Source: Rhodoligotrophos appendicifer (lineage in GTDB: Bacteria; Pseudomonadota; Alphaproteobacteria; Rhizobiales; Im1). From it: a stretch of 64,000 nt of DNA. The stretch spans positions 744,001-808,000 of the forward strand of contig NZ_VHKL01000001.1 in assembly GCF_007474605.1 (NCBI RefSeq), written 5' to 3'. Positions 49,040 through 57,649 of the stretch are shown here, in pieces. Numbering within the stretch: the first letter of the stretch is position 1; each line of letters opens with the position of its first letter. The notes under the pieces were generated by a model. It saw only the letters and a list, made by a program, of their open reading frames with translations, had not been told where the DNA came from and did no database searches. The translations under genes were made by a program, and so were the position numbers.

Positions 49040-49828
49040 ATGACCGACGAATATGCGAATGGCTGGTTTCAGAGTCAATCTGTGGGCGACGGAATTACTT
49101 TGATTCGAGAGACTAAAATAAAGCCCCAGTATCGTGCGAATATTTGGTTTGTTCGGGGGAAAGATCGAAACATGATCGTTGATACCGGTTTTGGTTTAGT
49201 TAGCCTGCTAAAAAACATCAATTTTCTGTCTGAAAAGCCCATTTTGGCTGTGGCTACCCATAGTCACTGCGATCATATCGGTGGTCATTACGAGTTTTCT
49301 CACTCCGAGATTCATGAAGCTGAAGCTGATATTCTTGAGCGTCCTACCAACAGCAATACTGTTGCTCAAGGCTATGTAAGCCGTGAAATGTATGTGGACG
49401 ATAAAGATCGTGAGCTTTTTAATCTGGATGCCTACTTCATCCACGGTACGCATCCGAAGCGATTGCTGGCTGAGGGAGACCTGATCGACCTCGGGGATCG
49501 AACCTTCGAAATCTTGCATCTGCCGGGTCACTCTCCAGGAGGGATCGGCTTGTTTGAACGAGCGACCGGAATTTTATTTTCCGGTGACATGGTGCACAAT
49601 GGCGAGACTGGTATCGGTCGCTATATGCTCTATCACTCTGATCTTGACGACTGGCTCACAAGCGTCGAGCGGCTGCAACAGCTGCCGGTGAAAAAGGTTC
49701 ACGCTGGCCATTACGACAGCTTTGACGGCGACCGCTATTCTGAGATTCTCGATGAGTATCTGGAGCGCCGCAGGACACCGAACTTTCCGCTGGTGCTTAA
49801 CTCGTACGACGTCGGCGAAAAGAAGTAA
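49040..49828 (+). CDS. Metallo-beta-lactamase-fold hydrolase
   Basis: The zinc-binding motifs of the superfamily are complete: THSHCDHIGG (HxHxDH type with Cys at the fourth place), HLPGHSPGG, LFSGDMVHNG and HAGHYDSF. The fold suggests hydrolysis of an ester, lactone, thioester or similar bond in the cytoplasm, as there is no signal peptide. The stop codon directly abuts the stop of the convergent ABC ATPase gene. It probably works in the same process as that operon. Base composition is lower in GC than in the core. Confidence 0.88.
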   Translation: MTDEYANGWFQSQSVGDGITLIRETKIKPQYRANIWFVRGKDRNMIVDTGFGLVSLLKNINFLSEKPILAVATHSHCDHIGGHYEFSHSEIHEAEADILERPTNSNTVAQGYVSREMYVDDKDRELFNLDAYFIHGTHPKRLLAEGDLIDLGDRTFEILHLPGHSPGGIGLFERATGILFSGDMVHNGETGIGRYMLYHSDLDDWLTSVERLQQLPVKKVHAGHYDSFDGDRYSEILDEYLERRRTPNFPLVLNSYDVGEKK

Positions 49829-50599
49829 TCAGGCTTCAAGAACCGCCTTCAGAAATACCTGTGTCCGCTCATTCTTCGGATTTCCGAGAACACTTTCCGG
49901 CGGACCCTCTTCAAGAATGCGTCCATCGTCGAAAAAGCAAACCCGATCCGCGATTTCTTTAGCGAAGCCCATCTGATGAGTTACTAGGATCATAGCAACA
50001 GAATGCTCGGCGGCAAGCTTTCGAATGACCTCCAGAACTTCCCCGACCACTTCTGGATCGAGTGCGCTGGTCACCTCGTCGAACAACATGATTTTCGGCC
50101 GCATCGCTAGTGCTCGGGCAATCGCCACCCGCTGCTGCTGACCGCCGGAAAGTTGGGCCGGGTATGCTTTTAGCTTATCAGCCAGGCCCACACTGGCTAG
50201 AAGCTCGGTCGCTCGCACTCTAGAAGCGTCGCGAGATAATTTGCCCACTAGGTGAGGCGCCAATGCCACATTCTCCAGAGCAGTTTTGTGCGGGAACAGA
50301 TTAAATTGTTGAAACACCATACCTATTCGAGAACGGATAGCGCGAACAGTTGCCGCCTCTGCTCGTTTTACTCCGCCTTTCGATGATGGTTCCCAAAGGT
50401 TTACACCCTCGATCTCGACAAGCCCTTCGTCCACATCCTCTAAGGTCATTAGCACCCGCAGAAGTGTGGATTTGCCCGATCCACTCCGCCCGATAATGGC
50501 AACCTTTTCGTTGTCCGCTAAATCGAAATTGAGTTTGTCCAGAACTACGTGCGCTCCGTATCTCTTCGACAATCCGCGGCACTTAACGAGCAATGACAT
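49829..50599 (-). CDS. Polar amino-acid / ectoine-type ABC importer, ATPase
   Basis: This is the ATP-binding subunit of a PAAT-family importer, closest in character to EhuA. Walker A is IGRSGSGKSTLLRVL, the signature is LSGGQQQRVAIARALA, Walker B is IMLFDEVTSALD, and the switch His is in LVTHQMG. An insertion between strands near residue 70 (NLWEPSSKGGVKRAEA) is seen in EhuA relatives. I start at the ATG at 50599; its beginning overlaps the upstream permease gene by 17 bases. It is the last gene of the operon. Confidence 0.9.
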   Translation of the reverse strand: MSLLVKCRGLSKRYGAHVVLDKLNFDLADNEKVAIIGRSGSGKSTLLRVLMTLEDVDEGLVEIEGVNLWEPSSKGGVKRAEAATVRAIRSRIGMVFQQFNLFPHKTALENVALAPHLVGKLSRDASRVRATELLASVGLADKLKAYPAQLSGGQQQRVAIARALAMRPKIMLFDEVTSALDPEVVGEVLEVIRKLAAEHSVAMILVTHQMGFAKEIADRVCFFDDGRILEEGPPESVLGNPKNERTQVFLKAVLEA

Positions 50600-51260
50600 A
50601 TGCCTGAAGCCCCCTTTTTCCAATCCGAGCTTCTATTGCGCGTATGATCATCGCTGAAATCACTGACATGGCGAGAAAGAGCACGCCGATGATCGTAATT
50701 GGCTCAAGGTACCGGAAAGATTCTGAGCCGATGATCTTGGCAGTCATCATGAGTTCCATGACTGTAATTGCCGAAAGGAGGGGCGTCTCCTTGAACATTG
50801 CGATTAAATAATTCCCTAAAGGCGCGACGATCGGAGGGAGCGCCTGGGGGATGATGACATAGCGATATGCATTCCACCGGGATAAATTCAAAGAAACTGC
50901 CGCGTCCCATTGCCCTTTACCGATGCTCTCAAGGCCGGCTCGGTAAACTTCGGCGGTGTAGCAGGCATAGTGAACACCTAATGCGAAAATGCCGGTAGTT
51001 AGTGCCGAAAGTGCGATGCCGTATTCTGGTAAAACAAAATAAAGAAAGTAGAGTTGAACAAGAAGTGGCGTACTGCGCACGAAGCTAATGAAGACTGTAA
51101 CTGGCCATGCAATTATCCGCCAGGAGGAGCGGCGGGCAAGCGCAAACGCGAGCCCCAATACCAGCGCCAGCAGGAACCCGGCAACGGCAGCTTCGACTGC
51201 CACCACTGCTGCTTGGGCTAGCAAGGGAAATACCTTCAGAGCGTACGTCCAGTTGAACAT
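50583..51260 (-). CDS. ABC importer permease (EhuD-like)
   Basis: The 225 residues include about five membrane helices and the EAA loop that docks the ATPase (GLESIGKGQWDAAVSLNLSR, then WNAYRYVIIPQALPPI). The sequence FISFVRSTPLLVQLYFLYFV is typical of HisM/EhuD permeases. It touches the second permease gene end to end (one shared base) and overlaps the ATPase start. It pairs with the neighbour to form the channel. Confidence 0.9.
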   Translation of the reverse strand: MFNWTYALKVFPLLAQAAVVAVEAAVAGFLLALVLGLAFALARRSSWRIIAWPVTVFISFVRSTPLLVQLYFLYFVLPEYGIALSALTTGIFALGVHYACYTAEVYRAGLESIGKGQWDAAVSLNLSRWNAYRYVIIPQALPPIVAPLGNYLIAMFKETPLLSAITVMELMMTAKIIGSESFRYLEPITIIGVLFLAMSVISAMIIRAIEARIGKRGLQAYVIAR

Positions 51261-51928
51261 CAGCGTGCAATGCCCGGTTCAATGCCGACGTTAAATCGCC
51301 GTTCAAGGAGGCGCATGAAGCCATTGATTATCATAGAGAGAATAAAATAAAGCACTAGTACACTGGTGAATATAGGCACCACCCTTAATGTCACTGCATT
51401 GATAGATGCAGCCTGAAAAGTTAGATCCTGAAGGGTAATCAAAGAAACCAAGGAGCTAATCTTGAGAAGCTCAATGAAGAGGTTGCCAAAAGAAGGAAGC
51501 ATAATTCTTACAGCTTGAGGCATGACAACATGCCATATCATCTGCGCCGAAGAGAGGTTAAGTGCTGCAGCACTTTCAATCTGGGCTTTGGGGACAGCCA
51601 AGATACCTGCCCGAACGACTTCAGCGCCATAAGCGCCGACACACAGCCCCAGGCCTCCGATGCCTGCAATCATTGGAGAGAGCGTGACGCCAAAGAATGG
51701 TAGGACAAAAAACAGCCAGAATAATTGAACGAGCGCTGATGTTCCTCGAAAGAACTCAATATAGCATACTGAAAGGACGCGTACCGTCCGGAATCGAGAT
51801 AATCTGCCTAATCCAGCAGTGAATGCCATGAGCAAAGCGACAACCGCCGCTCCCAGGGTTACTTGAATGGTTACCGCCAAACCATCAAGCAACTGCCAAG
51901 AGTTTTCGAAAATTACGTCCACTATCAA
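51260..51928 (-). CDS. ABC importer permease (EhuC-like)
   Basis: The second permease has 222 residues and similar topology: YIEFFRGTSALVQLFWLFFV, an EAA loop in AGILAVPKAQIESAAALNLS and VVMPQAVRIMLPSFGN. The start is uncertain: TTG at 51928 or GTG at 51922. The stop shares one base with the start codon of the next permease, so the two are coupled. Confidence 0.88.
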   Translation of the reverse strand: MIVDVIFENSWQLLDGLAVTIQVTLGAAVVALLMAFTAGLGRLSRFRTVRVLSVCYIEFFRGTSALVQLFWLFFVLPFFGVTLSPMIAGIGGLGLCVGAYGAEVVRAGILAVPKAQIESAAALNLSSAQMIWHVVMPQAVRIMLPSFGNLFIELLKISSLVSLITLQDLTFQAASINAVTLRVVPIFTSVLVLYFILSMIINGFMRLLERRFNVGIEPGIAR

Positions 51929-51998
51929 TACGCGAGGTGAGCGTCAGCCGACGCGGTCAACGGGCTGCCAAACCATTTCATGCTGCTCCCCGAGGCCC

Positions 51999-52868
51999 TC
52001 ACGGCTTGCAAAGCTGTTCAAGAGATTTCACCCCCATAGCAGGGCGAATTTCCTCTTCAGTGAAGCCAAATGGCCGGACCAACGCCAAATGCTCGGGAGT
52101 ACCGACAAAAGCATTAAGATGCTTATTGAACTCTTCGTAAAAGTCCTTGTCCTCCATCCGGAAACCGAGTCCGCCGAACCCTAAAAGCGGTTTGCCGTCC
52201 TTCTCCGGCTGGGTAAAGGGCACAGCGCGTTCCAGGGTTGAATCCTTGGCCTTGTCAAGCAGTGCTTGGTTCCCGATAGCTGTGGATCCAAATCCATCGA
52301 TACGGCCGGTTTTGACACCTGCAAGTGCACTTTCAGGAGTGGCGAAATAGACGATCTGCCCGTCTGTGATCCCATCGTTTTTCATGTGATCGATGTTGCC
52401 GGTACCGCCTGTCAGTACACCGATTTTGATCTCTGGGTTGGCAGCGACATCCTTGTAGCTGTGAATATTTTTTGGATTTCCCGCTTTAACAATTACAGCG
52501 TCGCCCACAGCCCAGACCGGATCCGTAAAAAGTATCTGTTCACAGCGACTTGGCCGAATATACATTGTGCTGTTGACATCAAAGCGCTTCGCAAGCAGGC
52601 CCGGGATCAGCGACTGGAATTCTGTCAACACGCCAACAACTTCCGTGATCCCCATTTTGGCCAGGATCACACGTGCGACTTCGGTGTCTGCGCCTGTTAG
52701 CTTGCCTTCCTCCGAGAAGCTGTAGGGAATTTCATTCGTGAAGCCCATTGTGACATAACCTTGAGAACGAGCTTTCTCGAGTGTAGTCTCCGCTTCCACC
52801 CCCTTGCCCCCTGCCAAGGTGGTCGCTACAAGCATAAAAATTGCAATCAAAGAGCTGCGCGTCTTCAT
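51999..52868 (-). CDS. ABC importer substrate-binding protein (EhuB-like)
   Basis: The 289-residue protein has a signal peptide (MKTRSSLIAIFMLVATTLAG, ending GVEAE), then an SBP_bac_3 fold. Parts that match EhuB, the ectoine/hydroxyectoine receptor, are TNEIPYSFSEEGKLTGADTE, VLTEFQSLIPGLLAKRFDVN and YIRPSRCEQILFTDPVW, then AGNPKNIHSYKDVAANPEIK. Several aromatic residues that cage the ligand in EhuB cannot be confirmed here, so the ligand may differ. A GAGGGG site precedes the ATG. Confidence 0.88.
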   Translation of the reverse strand: MKTRSSLIAIFMLVATTLAGGKGVEAETTLEKARSQGYVTMGFTNEIPYSFSEEGKLTGADTEVARVILAKMGITEVVGVLTEFQSLIPGLLAKRFDVNSTMYIRPSRCEQILFTDPVWAVGDAVIVKAGNPKNIHSYKDVAANPEIKIGVLTGGTGNIDHMKNDGITDGQIVYFATPESALAGVKTGRIDGFGSTAIGNQALLDKAKDSTLERAVPFTQPEKDGKPLLGFGGLGFRMEDKDFYEEFNKHLNAFVGTPEHLALVRPFGFTEEEIRPAMGVKSLEQLCKP

Positions 52869-52926
52869 TACTTCGTCCCCTCTGAATTCAATAAGCTTAA
52901 ACTAGAAAAAGAACTTTTTGTGCAGC

Positions 52927-53634
52927 CTATGCCACGTGCATCAACTCTATCGAAGAAATGAAGTCGGTCGACAGTGCAGTCGTACCGAAAACCCCGCTGG
53001 GCTTGCGCATCAGAGAGAGTGCCGCGTCGTGGTGATCTGAGTTGGCACTGCCGATGCAGTCAGCCAATACAAGACAGTCATAACCGCGATCCAGTGCTTC
53101 TCGCAAAGTTGAGGTAACGCAACAGTCCGTAGTGACGCCTGTTAGCACAAGATGCTTTATGCCCCAGCTTGCCAAGGTTTGACCTAGTTCAGTCGAAACA
53201 AACGCACCATAGCTGGGTTTGTCGAAAACTGCTTCTCCCGGGATCGGAGCCAACTCCGACACGATGTCCCATCCAGCTTCGCCGCGTATCAGAAACCGGC
53301 CGTGGGGCCCAGCATCTCCGATGCTTACGGCATCATTCGGAGCGCCACCAATTTTCCATGGTTGCAGATCCGATAGGTCTTGGGCATAGCCTTCGCGAGT
53401 ATGTATTACGCGGCAACCCCACGATCTTGCGGCAGTTAAAACATTGCGAATTGGTTCAATAGGAGCACGTAGCCCCGCCAAACTGACACCGAGTGCGTGC
53501 ATGTAGCCACCAGGGCTGACAAAGTCGTGCTGCATATCGATAACAACAACCGCCGTCGTCTCGGGACGCAAGTCTCCTTTCAGGGGGAAAGCGTGTGGAA
53601 TACCTGGGACTTTGCGGGTCGACATAGGTTTCAT
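52927..53634 (-). CDS. Isochorismatase-family cysteine hydrolase, biuret-hydrolase/RutB-like
   Basis: The catalytic triad of the superfamily is present: Asp in VVVIDMQHDFVSPGGY, Lys in AVFDKPSYGAF and the nucleophile Cys in LTGVTTDCCVTSTLREA. Segments HTREGYAQDLSDL and GRFLIRGEAGWDIVSELAPI strongly resemble biuret hydrolase and RutB, which hydrolyse ureide or carbamoyl amide bonds. The start ATG at 53634 overlaps the stop of the GYD gene by four bases. It is followed by the importer genes, so the imported solute is probably its substrate or precursor. That last step is inference. Confidence 0.85.
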   Translation of the reverse strand: MKPMSTRKVPGIPHAFPLKGDLRPETTAVVVIDMQHDFVSPGGYMHALGVSLAGLRAPIEPIRNVLTAARSWGCRVIHTREGYAQDLSDLQPWKIGGAPNDAVSIGDAGPHGRFLIRGEAGWDIVSELAPIPGEAVFDKPSYGAFVSTELGQTLASWGIKHLVLTGVTTDCCVTSTLREALDRGYDCLVLADCIGSANSDHHDAALSLMRKPSGVFGTTALSTDFISSIELMHVA

Positions 53635-53936
53635 GTGTTTGTCTCCGGAATTTTCTCCAGAATCGATGACCATTCACTTTCATCGAATGCCGGTAGAATC
53701 AGCGGGTCCACATAACCGTCCCTACGTGCGGTCATCACATACTGCATCATAGATGAGTCATCCGGCATTTCGAAGATCTGCACGAGATCATAAGACCCCA
53801 GGGTGGCAAACAGCTGGATGCTTCGCCCCCCCACACTTTCGACGCGATCGCGACTAATTTTAATACGATCTCCAGTGTTCTTTATTTCACGAAGACCTTT
53901 TTCGGTAAATTTCATTAAAGATATAAAATAAGGCAT
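53631..53936 (-). CDS. GYD-domain protein
   Basis: The 101-residue protein starts MPYFISLMKFTEKGLREIKN and contains LFATLGSYDLVQIFEMPDD, the GYD signature with Ser in place of the first Gly. GYD proteins are small ferredoxin-like-fold proteins of unknown role, often next to catabolic genes. It is the first gene of the operon with the cysteine hydrolase and importer, and overlaps the hydrolase gene (ATGA). Confidence 0.82.
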   Translation of the reverse strand: MPYFISLMKFTEKGLREIKNTGDRIKISRDRVESVGGRSIQLFATLGSYDLVQIFEMPDDSSMMQYVMTARRDGYVDPLILPAFDESEWSSILEKIPETNT

Positions 53937-54270
53937 TTTTCTTAATCTCGCGGCCCTTTAGAGTGGTTTATTTGGAGATCATTTGTACTTGACTACAGGC
54001 GTGACCAGGAAACTCATGGAGAACTTAATTGCTCCTAATGCACTAGTTTCTGAACCTGGAGATAAACTTTAAAGTAGCACATTCGGGTCCGCTCGAGCGT
54101 TCTTCAAACCCATGGTAGCGGGAAACTTGTGCATTGCATCATGATAACGCCTCTGAGATCAAGCCAAATGAGCGTGGAGCACCATGAAGATGCCGAGGAG
54201 TGCCTCCTCGTGCCAAGAATCGAGGTCCTGCTCAAAAAGGCTAGTTGGGGTGCAGCGGGTCGGAGATAAA
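53937..54270. other. 334-base gap upstream of the GYD operon
   Basis: This stretch is AT-richer than its surroundings near 53940-54080 and should hold the promoter of the minus-strand operon. I find no gene. A broken ligase fragment begins at its right edge. Confidence 0.35.
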
Positions 54271-54444
54271 TCATCTAGACATGCGCGTGATAGCTTTGAT
54301 GTTCTTGCCATTGATGTGAACGGCAAGGCGATAGCCGTCCCATTTGATCTCATGGACCCATTGTGGGCCCTTGGGTGCTGACGGAACCAGCGTAGGCAAA
54401 CATGGTTCTATTCGCGCAGGCAGCTCGTCTTTGCGGCGTGGCAT
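54271..54444 (-). pseudogene. ligD: Remnant of ATP-dependent DNA ligase LigD (N-terminal part of the ligase domain)
   Basis: Minus-strand translation from the ATG at 54444 gives 57 residues: MPRRKDELPARIEPCLPTLV, then PSAPKGPQWVHEIKWDGYRL and AVHINGKNIKAITRM before a stop. The EIKWDGYRL segment is ligase motif I, K-x-D-G, with the adenylated Lys. Everything after this is lost. It fits the missing front of the C-terminal ligD remnant at 33.4 kb, but that lies 20 kb away on the other strand. Confidence 0.8.
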
Positions 54445-54509
54445 CGTCAGCCCTCAGTGGACGTTCCCCGAGGTCAACTTATCCGGTCGCTTATTAACGG
54501 AGGTCGAAG

Positions 54510-54701
54510 ATGGCAGACGACAAGAGCAAGACAGACGCAAGTGATCGGCGCATGGTGTCGGCCGAGCAGGACTATGAGGTCCAGCATTTTGCCAAGAAGC
54601 ACAATCTGACCACTGAGGAGGTTGTCGCTCTCATCGCCATCCATGGCAACGATCGCGCGACTCTTGGGGCGGCAGTGCAAAAGCGCACTAAGACGGCCTA
54701 A
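54510..54701 (+). CDS. DUF3606 protein
   Basis: The 63-residue protein, MADDKSKTDASDRRMVSAEQ then DYEVQHFAKKHNLTTEEVVA, matches the DUF3606 family: short, soluble, with a helix-turn-helix-like LTTEEVVALIAIHGNDRATL. A GGAGGT site lies eight bases upstream. These are common in rhizobia, function unknown. Confidence 0.8.
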   Translation: MADDKSKTDASDRRMVSAEQDYEVQHFAKKHNLTTEEVVALIAIHGNDRATLGAAVQKRTKTA

Positions 54702-54706
54702 TAGGT

Positions 54707-54934
54707 CTAGGTGGTCTCACTCAGAGGGCGCTTATGCGCCTCCTCGATGATTTTTTTGTTTAAAATGCGCACGCTGCCGACCATCAAAAGGCGCATGTCG
54801 CGGACGATGTAATCCGCCAACTCCTGGTCGCTAATGTCGTCACCCTCAATGTCGAGGCGAAAGCCTTGACCCTGAATGCCTCCACCATTTGAGAAATCTA
54901 TTTCAAAGTCGAAACACACGCGCTTTTCGGTCAT
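54707..54934 (-). CDS. Conserved small protein (75 residues), unnamed
   Basis: The protein, MTEKRVCFDFEIDFSNGGGI then QGQGFRLDIEGDDISDQELA, resembles a conserved rhizobial small-protein family that I recall from sequence but which has no named function. The rest is DYIVRDMRLLMVGSVRILNK. It has a GGAGGAG site just before the ATG. It is convergent with the DUF3606 gene. Confidence 0.65.
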   Translation of the reverse strand: MTEKRVCFDFEIDFSNGGGIQGQGFRLDIEGDDISDQELADYIVRDMRLLMVGSVRILNKKIIEEAHKRPLSETT

Positions 54935-55147
54935 TGGCTCCTCCCGAAATCGGAGGATAATGCGAGGGGTTGCATCGGTCCATCGTCAGGGCTGCTCTAG
55001 CCATTGGCAAAGCAGTCCATTCTCTTGGCGTCTGTCGGTGAGAAGGCGCGATCTCGCTGTGTGGGGCCAATCTCGGAACGGTGGTTGGGCGGTCTCGTTG
55101 CGCTTACTCATCCGGGACCTCTATCATAACCCCCTGAGGAACATGAA

Positions 55148-55453
55148 ATGCCCGGTCGCAGGGATCATCCGAATATCGAGATGCTTAGAGACAGAATTGA
55201 TGGCGGGGGAACCAACGACAAGGTCAAGGGGTCAGATCCCGCGGCTGCGCCCTTAGGAACAGATGAGGAGGCGGGAGGCAATCCTCCCTCAGAGGCCGAA
55301 TTTGCGGTCGCGCTTCGTTACGAGCCCCCACAGATCGAAACTGATCCAAGCCGCACCAATGGGCGTATCAATGGTGTAGTAGGATATGGTCTCCTCACCA
55401 CGGTCATCGCCATTGTTTTGCTCTCGGCTCTTGCCTGGGGCCTGTCCAGATGA
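55148..55453 (+). CDS. Small protein with a C-terminal membrane helix
   Basis: This 101-residue protein has a hydrophilic, Gly/Asp-rich N-terminus (MPGRRDHPNIEMLRDRIDGG, AAAPLGTDEEAGGNPPSEAE). One membrane span at the end is GYGLLTTVIAIVLLSALAWG, so it is tail-anchored. Similar proteins occur in rhizobia; function unknown. Confidence 0.65.
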   Translation: MPGRRDHPNIEMLRDRIDGGGTNDKVKGSDPAAAPLGTDEEAGGNPPSEAEFAVALRYEPPQIETDPSRTNGRINGVVGYGLLTTVIAIVLLSALAWGLSR

Positions 55454-55650
55454 GAGCGAGTATTTTCCGGTCTCAGCCGGCCTTGAGTGTCTTACCATTC
55501 TCAGGGGGCGGGCTTCGGTGCAGCGGCAAGGAGCAGGCTTGCCCGGCACCACGAGGATCTCGGGCTCTGCTGCATGTTCTTCGCAAACTCTTGTTCATAG
55601 GCATCACCAGGCCAGCACGCGGCCGAGCGTTGAGAGGATGAAGGCTAGAA

Positions 55651-55978
55651 TCACGGCGTGCGTCCCTCTCGATCGTCCCTCAGCCGCGTCAGCAACGAGC
55701 GGCCGGCGAAGACCATCACCCCCGCCCCATGCCGACCATGATGCGGGGCAAGCCAGGGCCCGACGATATTGGATATCTCCCGCAACACGGACACCACCTG
55801 CTCCACCACGCCACGTCTCCTGCGCCTGGTCGAGCAGCGGCTTGGCGCGCGAGACGATGCCGGTGCCCACCGCGACAGCCCCAGTGGTAAGGCCTCGATT
55901 GCTGTTCTTCACGATCTTTGAGGCGATCGGCGCTCCCGTCGCCCGTTCCGGAACAATGGGCCTGGGCTTCGCTGTCAC
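55651..55978 (-). pseudogene. Frameshifted phage-like membrane protein, possibly endolysin/holin tail
   Basis: One frame reads MTAKPRPIVPERATGAPIAS and on to VSRAKPLLDQAQETW; then, in another frame, EQVVSVLREISNIVGPWLAP, ending in GVMVFAGRSLLTRLRDDREG. The shift is near 55810. The C-terminal pattern (hydrophobic span, then a basic RLRDDREGR end) recalls the membrane-bound tail of phage endolysins. A short third piece continues to 55604. The assignment is tentative. Confidence 0.45.
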
Positions 55979-56241
55979 GAACAGCGCCTGAATGTTGGCG
56001 TCATCCGATCGGCAGTGATCGGCAGCGGCTCGACCGCCCCCGCTTCACCGCAACCGGCCAACGATAACCCAGTAGATCCTTCGTGGAATAGGGCAGGCAC
56101 AGGAAGCACCAGCAGAGGCAGGCAAACGAAGGCTACCGCCGCCACCCCTAGGCCGGCAGGCCAATGCGTTTGGTCATATTCGGACTCACTCGCTGTTGAG
56201 AATGTGAACTAGGGTTGTCGACTCAGGCCAAAGGAGCAACG

Positions 56242-56430
56242 ATGCTGCTGTTGATGGTGTTTGTGGCGTGCGGGCTGTTTGCTGCGGCCATGGGGTTTCT
56301 CTGGGTTCTGGATCGCAGACGACGTCATCGGGAGCGCTCGCCTAACTTCCGAAGACGAAGGAACCGTACGCGCGAACCGCTTATAAAGGTCAATCAGCCT
56401 GGAGAACGGCCGGAGGATCCTGACATCTAA
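56242..56430 (+). CDS. Small membrane protein, unrecognised
   Basis: The 62 residues start with a membrane helix (MLLLMVFVACGLFAAAMGFL) followed by a very basic segment (DRRRRHRERSPNFRRRRN), so the helix should sit with its C-terminus in the cytoplasm. An AAGGAG site lies five bases before the ATG. Not recognised. Confidence 0.5.
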   Translation: MLLLMVFVACGLFAAAMGFLWVLDRRRRHRERSPNFRRRRNRTREPLIKVNQPGERPEDPDI

Positions 56431-56434
56431 ATTT

Positions 56435-56715
56435 TCAAGGAGTTTCGGCCTGAAGCCACAGGAACAGCAGGGGCAAGAAGACACCGACGGTTATGATGGC
56501 CTCAGCGTTGATCCAGTGCGCGTCGTAATACGGCCGTTGATCGCGCCGAGGCGGTGAGATGGATGCCGGCTATCGTTCACGCCTACTCAACAGGCCGAAA
56601 AGGGCGTTCTCATACATCCCCGGCGGCCGATCGAGGATGCGATAGATCAAGGACCAGCTGCACTCAGCGACCCCACAGGAATGGCAATGCCGACGATGAG
56701 GTAATCCGTGCTCAT
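56435..56715 (-). pseudogene. Decayed small membrane-protein frames
   Basis: Two broken frames follow each other. The first starts MSTDYLIVGIAIPVG at 56715, and after a one-base shift continues as AECSWSLIYRILDRPPGMYE to a stop at 56570. The second reads YYDAHWINAEAIITVGVFLP, then LLFLWLQAETP, ending at 56435, with no start codon. Not recognised. Confidence 0.4.
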
Positions 56716-56738
56716 GAGATGGCATTGACGCACAGCCT

Positions 56739-56918
56739 TCAGAGCAGCTGGCGCATAGGTTGCCGCACGGCGGTGGCGACTAAGAACTGGAGTGCATGCG
56801 CAATCGTCAGGAGCAGTGCGGTTGGCATCGTCACTGCCGCAATCCAATAGAGGACAAGCAGTACCAGGCCGGCCCAGACCATTCGGCTCCGAGCAAACTG
56901 TCGAAGCGCAGCTGGCAT
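56739..56918 (-). CDS. Small two-span membrane protein, unrecognised
   Basis: Translation from the ATG at 56918 gives 59 residues: MPAALRQFARSRMVWAGLVL, then LVLYWIAAVTMPTALLLTIA. Two hydrophobic stretches are visible, with a basic end. A GGGGCGG site is upstream. It follows a 74-residue gene by about 11 bases. No family is known to me. Confidence 0.45.
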   Translation of the reverse strand: MPAALRQFARSRMVWAGLVLLVLYWIAAVTMPTALLLTIAHALQFLVATAVRQPMRQLL

Positions 56919-56929
56919 TCTTACCGCCC

Positions 56930-57154
56930 CTATATCCGCTCAAAAACGCCCGCTGCGAGACGCTCGGCTTCCACAATCCTAGCTAACAGCCAGCCAGTGC
57001 TCCGCACCTGCAGCTCGGCTGAAGCCATCGCCTCATCGGTGATCTTGCGATGATGCTCAAATGCCCGATCCAGCTCGCGTTCATGCGAGTAGGTGCCCCA
57101 GAGACTGCCCATGTCCTGTTGCCACCATGTCGGAGGCCAAAGGTCTGACCTCAT
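56930..57154 (-). CDS. Small soluble helical protein, unrecognised
   Basis: The 74 residues start MRSDLWPPTWWQQDMGSLWG and form a helix with EHHRKITDEAMASAELQVRS and LLARIVEAERLAAGVFERI. A GAGGATC site is seven bases before the ATG. It is probably co-transcribed with the two-span membrane protein. Confidence 0.45.
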   Translation of the reverse strand: MRSDLWPPTWWQQDMGSLWGTYSHERELDRAFEHHRKITDEAMASAELQVRSTGWLLARIVEAERLAAGVFERI

Positions 57155-57198
57155 GTTGGATCCTCAGTGGGGAGCGAATTTGCCTTGCCTCGCTTGGG

Positions 57199-57560
57199 CT
57201 AGCCACCGCTGACCGCGAGGGTGTCCATGCCGATAGTGCCGTCCAGGACGTCGATCGACTTGGTATTGACGCATACGGGCCTTTAACCCCGTAGAGCACT
57301 TCCATCGCTTTGGCCTGGGCGCGGGTGTTTTCCTCGACAGTCCTAACCACTGAGGCCAGCCATCGGGCCCACGTTTATTGGCTTCAGCGAAGGCCTCTGT
57401 GGTTCGGCTGCTGCTGGCATCAATGGCAGACGCGGCCTTTTGGTTCGAGCGGTGCAGTTGGACGATATAAGCCGCCTGGCGCCACCACCATCAGAACCAT
57501 GATGGCAACGACGACCCAGGCGCCGGCCTCGAGTGCCATAACCTTAAGCAGTGCATCCAT
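57199..57560 (-). pseudogene. Membrane-anchored coiled-coil protein broken by frameshifts
   Basis: Four pieces in changing frames read as one protein: MDALLKVMALEAGAWVVVAI with a membrane helix, then AAYIVQLHRSNQKAASAIDA and TTEAFAEANKR, then VVRTVEENTRAQAKAMEVLY, then NTKSIDVLDGTIGMDTLAV before the stop at 57199. At least three frameshifts are needed. Function unknown. Confidence 0.5.
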
Positions 57561-57649
57561 TTTATCTAGAAGCTCATCTGTTGTGCGGAAGCCAGAAACA
57601 GGCGTAGCGTGGCGACGATGCTGGGAGTTTTAGCCTCAACCAGCATTGG

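Noticed and set aside
55386-55991. Plus-strand 201-codon frame
   Set aside because: The minus strand here carries the better protein-like pieces (phage-like membrane protein remnant); the plus frame is low-complexity Arg/Pro/Ser.
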